Part shown: positions 59,020-64,000 of the stretch, one piece after another
How positions within the stretch are numbered: position 1 is the first letter of the stretch
How the letters are laid out: each line of letters begins with the position of its first letter
Assembly (NCBI GenBank): GCA_039881145.1
Contig: JAYKKI010000016.1
Span: 9,077,001-9,141,000, forward strand
Reading direction: 5' to 3'
Length of the DNA stretch: 64,000 bases
Source of the DNA: Druceiella hillmani
Taxonomy: Eukaryota; Arthropoda; Insecta; Lepidoptera; Hepialidae
Position numbers and translations under genes: made by a program
The notes under the pieces: model-generated
The model's database searches: none
Told to the model about the DNA's origin: nothing
The model's input: only the letters and a program-made list of their open reading frames with translations

Positions 59020-59110
59020 ATACCCAGCAGCAAACTTTGACCGAAAATTTAACCGAAGCGCCGAATATTTGGCCGTCGTAAGTCACAACCTGTGTCACGA
59101 TATGCATTCT
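59020..59110. repeat. CCGAA/TTTGGCC-rich repeat fragment
   Basis: GACCGAAAATTTAACCGAAG, CGCCGAATATTTGGCCGTCG is a short internally repetitive segment built on CCGAA. It resembles, from memory, dispersed TTCGGCCGAA-type repeats found in several insect genomes. Ends are not defined. Confidence 0.4.
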
Positions 59111-61543
59111 TTTCACTTTTCTGGATCACCATTTTCTTTTCGTTTGCTCTCAATAATATTTTACGTATTGTTCCTTTGAAGCGGCATCAGCGAGGAAAAG
59201 GTTACCAATTTTGAAATAATTTGACATTTTTAAGGATAATAAGTTGGCTGTGTGGTTAATTTTCAAAAGAAATTATTTTGCTTATTAATTATCTAGAATT
59301 CTGTTTAAATTGGTTACCAAGAATTGTTTTTACATTTGTCAAACGCGTGACTCAGAAAATTATTTGAGGTACTTTGCGTATAATTTTAAAGCATGACATT
59401 TCACCAATAATGAGCTTAAAAGTGAAGAGTGGTGAATCAAATCTCAATTAAATTTATAAAGATCTACATCAAAAGAAGGCAAGAAAAAAAATTCTCACCG
59501 CTTTATATCTATGAAGAAATATGTTACAATATATTTTCTGAATATTTCAATAAATTTTAAGTAAGGATATTATATGAAGCATATACTTACAAAATTTAAT
59601 TCTCACAGGTTTAAAACTATAAAAACTGACGGACAGCAGAATATTTTTAAATTATAAGTTATTTCTTTTACTGTGCAAACTTAATAATAATACTAGGAAT
59701 ATTTTTAAATGAATCGTATTTATAGATACCGTTTGACCCAGAGAGGTGGTTTTTTTGTAATAAATTAACATAATGATAATGCTCTATTAATTCACGTTTA
59801 TCTTACCAAATTTTAATTAAAATGGTAATGTGTAAATTTTTGAAGTGGAAAATAAAAATTGTTTGCTGTGTGTGATATGATTTGATAAAAAAATTTGTGA
59901 GACATGTAAAATTATTATTTTTCTTTTAATTTTAGTTAATATTGCTTTGGAGTTTTTCTATACTTCTAAGTTCCCATCAATCTTCTAAACTGTTGAAATC
60001 AAAATTATGAAAAATTGATCACCAAAAATTACATAAAGTTTACCAGAAAATTGCGACGATTACTCTGAATGTCATATATTTTGAGATTTTCACGATATTT
60101 ATACGCCAGTTAAATATATAGTAGGCAATACTCCTATATTATTAAAGTGGAAGTTAATATTAATATTTGTAAGTATTTTAATAAAAGTACTATATGTCTT
60201 GATATAATCATATATAATTGAATGTGCGTAAAAAGCTCGTAGTGTGAGTGCTACTCGTACTTTTAGGTTTATTTTGTGCTATATTATGATTTAACTACAA
60301 TAATTTATTTCTATTTTAATAATACTCTGTATATTATGAATTAAATATTTTTTAAGAATTTTTCTATAGGGAATCTGGGCAGTACCGCAAATTATTTAAA
60401 GAATCTTTCAAATCTGACTTATTTCAGGAACGTCTATGAAAATTTTACGCTCATATAAAAAATAAAAACGTCTGTTATCGAACTTGTTTGAGTAAACTGG
60501 AACTTCACCATATGCAAGGATACATGGATATTTCATAAGCATAAACCGGATTTACTCGCATTCGTATTATTATATTCGATAAAAAAATATTTTTTTATAT
60601 TTAAAATTTAAGAATATGTCACGAATATTTTAAAATTTTGCTCCAGTAAATTGAAAGAAATCAAAATCAAATAACATTGTAAATAGCATTATACGTAATA
60701 TGCTTGTATAAAACGTACATATGTATAAAGCAAAAATTAACGAGTGAAATATTACACTTAATGGAAGCAATCCAACCAGTGAAATATTACTCACTTAATG
60801 GAAGAATAAAGCTTATGTAAAAATTGATCCAATGTGAATATGAACTGTATGTTACAATTGCTAGAGAGAAAATCAAAATTGTATTGTGCTGTCCATTGAA
60901 ACTGTTGTTGATGAAGTAACGATACCAGCAAATGTGCTCCATTGATTTTTATTGTGCCAGGAAATTAACTTGTACCTGGCGTATTATAACCCGCAAGGTA
61001 AGTCGACATGTTTTTTTTAATTAATATGTTATTGGTGGCTTATTTGCTATAATTTTTTTCCCGGAAAGTGAACATTTTGGCCTCAACGGTAATTTTTTTG
61101 GCCAGCTTTCCTACTTGTCACCCTACCTACTAATAAATTCCTTTCCCTGTTATTATAGATCAAATAAATCTTTTTTGTTTGAATTTCTTGAAATTATTTC
61201 CTATTTCATAATGATCAAGGTGAATCATATTTTCCCTATTTATTTCTTTTAAACTTACGTTATACAAATTAAACATTAAGTATCAATTGCCAAGTGACAA
61301 TATAGACTTTTATGTGCATTAAGTAATTAATGGGCATGCAAGAACCAAAGAGATTATTTTTCAAGACATCTTTTTGGGGCAATAAATTTTGAAATTAGAT
61401 TAATGTTCGAAAGAAAATTATGTTTTTATACCTCCCAGACGTCCAGGAGGATCCGCATCTAGCCATAATTAGCTTTGTTTTTTACATTAAGCAAGGTATT
61501 TATGTTAAATGAATGTAATTTCAAAGTCTGAAAATAAAGGTCC
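59111..61543. other. AT-rich DNA, no gene seen
   Basis: The only internal structure seen is a 26-bp direct duplication (AGTGAAATATTAC, CACTTAATGGAAG) at about 60744-60806. Confidence 0.55.
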
Positions 61544-61647
61544 CAATTTGATACGAATAAACAATTATAATTTATTACAAACAAAACTTATATATCAATA
61601 CAAGTTTTGTTTATAATAAATTATAAATGTGTATTTATATCAAATTG
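61544..61647. repeat. Inverted repeat with about 46-bp arms (MITE-like)
   Basis: The inner arms 61565-61589 and 61602-61626 match with one mismatch (core TTTATTACAAACAAAACTT). Pairing continues outward with small gaps to CAATTTG (61544-61550) and CAAATTG (61641-61647). The loop is about 12 nt. No flanking duplication is evident. It could be a tiny inverted-repeat element. The folded length of about 100 nt also falls within a pre-miRNA-like range. Confidence 0.75.
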
Positions 61648-62034
61648 TGAATTTGTGGCTAATATTAGGCAAAGTTTATTTTCATTTGGCATTCAAAAAC
61701 ATTCGTATGATCTTGTATATGATGGAATTTATATTCCATAACGAAGTTATACACGATTTTTAATATTTTACGGATTGATATATTCACCTTATTATTTTAT
61801 TTAATTTTTTATTTTTGCATCATAATATGACCATATTAAATAGAAAAATACACCACTGTGTAATTCGCAATTAAACTAAAATAGTCGTCGCTATAAATAA
61901 TACGAAGAAAATGATCAACAAATAGATGGAACTTTAGTAACACTAATGGCTTTGTGATAATTCTTTATGGAGATTGGGGTGTTTATAAGCCACTGATCGA
62001 GAGCTCTTGACATTAGTTATACATAAATACATAA

Positions 62035-62110
62035 ATAAAGACACAAGAGCAAACCTGCATCCACGAACAAACGCGCGGGCGCGCCCTCACGCGTGTACGC
62101 ACGCACAGAA
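62035..62110. repeat. CG-alternating tract
   Basis: ACGCGCGGGCGCGCCCTCAC, GCGTGTACGCACGCACAG is extremely GC- and CpG-rich within DNA that is otherwise CpG-poor. It resembles the tract at 52081-52195 and is a Z-DNA candidate. The minus-strand frame at 62013-62258 running through it is not supported as a gene. Confidence 0.65.
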
Positions 62111-62699
62111 ACTGAAAACGCGGTGTATTTTTAAGGTAAGATTTAAAAAATATTTTTAAAATTTTATTTAAAGTGTCTTGAAATTGAATAAAATTTGTTT
62201 TAATTTCAATGAGACATTTTAGAAATTTAAATAAGTGTATATATTGATAAAAATCCATTTAACACAAATTGTTCAATGAACGCAGTGAAAATTACATTGA
62301 AAAATTTACGAGTAGCCGTGTATTATTAAAACCTACCCTGGCTAGCTAATCAGAACCATTTACAATTCTTGTTAAAAAACGTAGATTTTTATCGTTATAA
62401 AAATTCCTCATTACTCTTTGAGACCTCATGTTTGGATTGAGTTATAGTTTTTACGATATAAGGAGGTACATTTTGATTTACTTATACCGCTTCTTTCTTC
62501 TGCACCACCAGTTTTTTTGCAAACAAGATAAAAAAAAGAAAAGGAAACGTCACGAACATTATATAGCAATTAGTAACTATGGAGAGAAAAATACACGATG
62601 GAAAACCAAAATTAATCTAATTCAAATTTAGACACGCTCTATATTTTTTTTCAGTGTTTGAGATCTGAACTGTTAAAGTCGCTGATAAAAAAAGTATTG

Positions 62700-63060
62700 A
62701 CGAATTGGAAATGTGGTGCTGACGACAGATGCTGTTAGAGTCTCGGACTGCTCATTGCATCGATTAAACCATCATTAAAGAAATTGGCACGCGCCATAGG
62801 CTGTCCCGTAGAATTACTCGTGAAGTTCTCAGAGATTTCGGCCATATTTTAAGAAAAGAACAAGAAAATCTGGAGCGATGCATTCTACTGTAACAGTCGA
62901 GGAGATAAAACTTTGTTGTCGATAGTCCATTCATTAAGCTCACCAGATCACAAGTACCCTATAAACTGTCATCCACGAATTTGTCAGGTTACGGTTAAGA
63001 TTGCAAGAATCTACTTAAGACGGTACCGTCGTGGTTTATGATCCTCAGGAATAGGGCAAC
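62700..63060 (+). pseudogene. Coding-like remnant, unrecognised
   Basis: About 360 bp of near-balanced composition contrasts with the flanks. Short plus-strand readings look protein-like: KEIGTRHRLSRRITREVLRD and FGHILRKEQENLERC near 62780-62882. In other frames and after stops there is TVIHEFVRLRLRLQES and DGTVVVYDPQE near 62970-63048. The basic helical pattern could be a DNA-binding part of a transposase, but no family is identified. Stops and frame changes show decay. The (TA)n tract at 63133 lies just downstream. Confidence 0.35.
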
Positions 63061-63129
63061 GAATTAAAGAAGAAATTATAAGAAGATAACAAGAATTTTT
63101 TTATGTATGATTTATTCGCTAGTTTTATA

Positions 63130-63132
<3 letters not shown>

Positions 63133-63202
<70 letters not shown>
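63133..63202. repeat. (TA)n microsatellite
   Basis: About 70 bp of uninterrupted TA dinucleotides. Confidence 0.95.
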
Positions 63203-63205
<3 letters not shown>

Positions 63206-64000
63206 AATATTCTTCATAAAAATTGCAACATTTCAAGCTATTCAGTTTTTAATAAGAATTTGGTGAACTCGAATTGTTTTTAAATTCACAGTAGATAAAA
63301 AAAATCGCCTGTCCTTGATTTGCCTATACTCACGCAAAAATATTGTTTTGTATTTTAAATTGACGAAATATTATTTGGTGCATAAATTAAAAACAATTTA
63401 ATAGGCTACCAAATCAACACAAGCAAACTGACCATTGAAAATTTAACTGTGATTTTTGTAGTTCGAACACAATAACGAATATCCTATAGTGCAGACTTTC
63501 CCGTTTGTTTGCATTTAAATAATTTTATAGGGGTGGAAATATATATATTTAAAATAAAAAAACAGTAATTCAACAAGATTTTTGTGCAAAGTTAGCGTAG
63601 TCAAAATCTTAGGTATGACTGAATGCGCGCACTCATCTGTATGTTTATAAACAGAAAATAGAAATGTTTTAAGAGAACGAAAACCTGAAACTACTTAAAT
63701 GAATATTTATTTATAGTGCAGAAATATATTTATAATTGAAAAATTATTTTCAATTTTATTAGAAAAGGTCGATTTTAATTTAGCAATGCGGTTGAAGTTA
63801 AAAAAATATGAGCAATCATACCAAAATTTAACTATTCGGTTTCAGCCAAACGTAAATATAGGCTATCAATATCATATCGATAGAATTGTTTGTAAATATT
63901 AAGAAAACGTCAATATTTACAGACAGTATATTAAATTGAAATTTCGAGGCATGAAATTAATTATTTAGCATTGAAATTTAGTGATAGGTTTTGAAGTGGA
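63203..64000. other. AT-rich DNA, no gene seen
   Basis: Nothing gene-like or repeated was recognised to the end of the window. An imperfect TGTAAATATT...AATATTTACA palindrome lies at about 63892-63920. Confidence 0.55.

Noticed and set aside
1..64000. CRISPR array, rRNA genes, bacterial operons or plasmid features
   Set aside because: None of the required repeat-spacer regularity, conserved rRNA blocks or ribosome-binding-site-spaced long frames is present. Composition and elements are those of an animal genome.

Overview
The window reads as eukaryotic, most likely arthropod (insect), nuclear DNA. It is very AT-rich, with AT well above 65% by eye. It is littered with (TA)n microsatellites and decayed transposable elements, and it contains no long open reading frame. 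Apart from frames running through microsatellites or inverted repeats, open frames stay near or below 130 codons and are mostly low-complexity F/I/Y/K/N translations, as expected by chance at this composition. Two repeat types resemble, from memory, fragments common in lepidopteran and other arthropod genomes: one ends in a GACAGACAGA tract followed by a GGGAACCCTA-like block, and one begins CGACTTCGTCCGCGTGGA. I see no bacterial-style operon, rRNA or CRISPR array, and no functional tRNA. I would call the window intergenic or long-intron DNA.

Layout. Positions 1-6600 are unique AT-rich DNA with one short hairpin. Positions 6600-13500 hold at least four same-strand diverged copies of one roughly 400-bp dispersed repeat, plus a separate 200-bp direct-repeat pair (9021/11297). 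Positions 13500-17000 are unique, with GC-richer islets. Positions 17000-22000 hold microsatellites, a tandemly duplicated exon-like unit at 18160-18565, and a pogo/Tigger-like transposase pseudogene tail at 20290-20993. Positions 23800-28400 hold microsatellites, another copy of the dispersed repeat and a near-intact hairpin element (28095-28365). A broken mariner transposase lies at about 33098-33930, followed by a 1.1-kb inverted-repeat structure (34272-35350). Two tandem-repeat arrays (37900-38830 and 41081-41520) and a cluster of palindromes (41887-43032) come next. A second hairpin element is at 46427-46683. A tRNA-derived SINE is at about 51086-51290. A coding-like, frameshifted fragment lies at 53518-54060. 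The last 10 kb has half-copies of the hairpin element, an arthropod-type repeat fragment (55830-56205), several inverted repeats, a CG-alternating patch and an unrecognised coding-like remnant at about 62700-63060.

The most interesting item is the hairpin element family. There are two near-complete copies, one mini copy and two half copies. The two large copies have long inverted arms, followed on the right only by a conserved unpaired tail of about 40 nt. The three copies with both ends are bounded by direct repeats of about 10-14 bp, which is not the layout of an ordinary TIR/MITE element. Next in interest are the minus-strand duplicated exon-like unit (102 bp, open in phase, with AG and GT boundaries) and the long-arm inverted repeat with a perfect IR1-type ecdysone-receptor-like palindrome in its spacer. 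All calls come from reading alone; no alignment or search was run.
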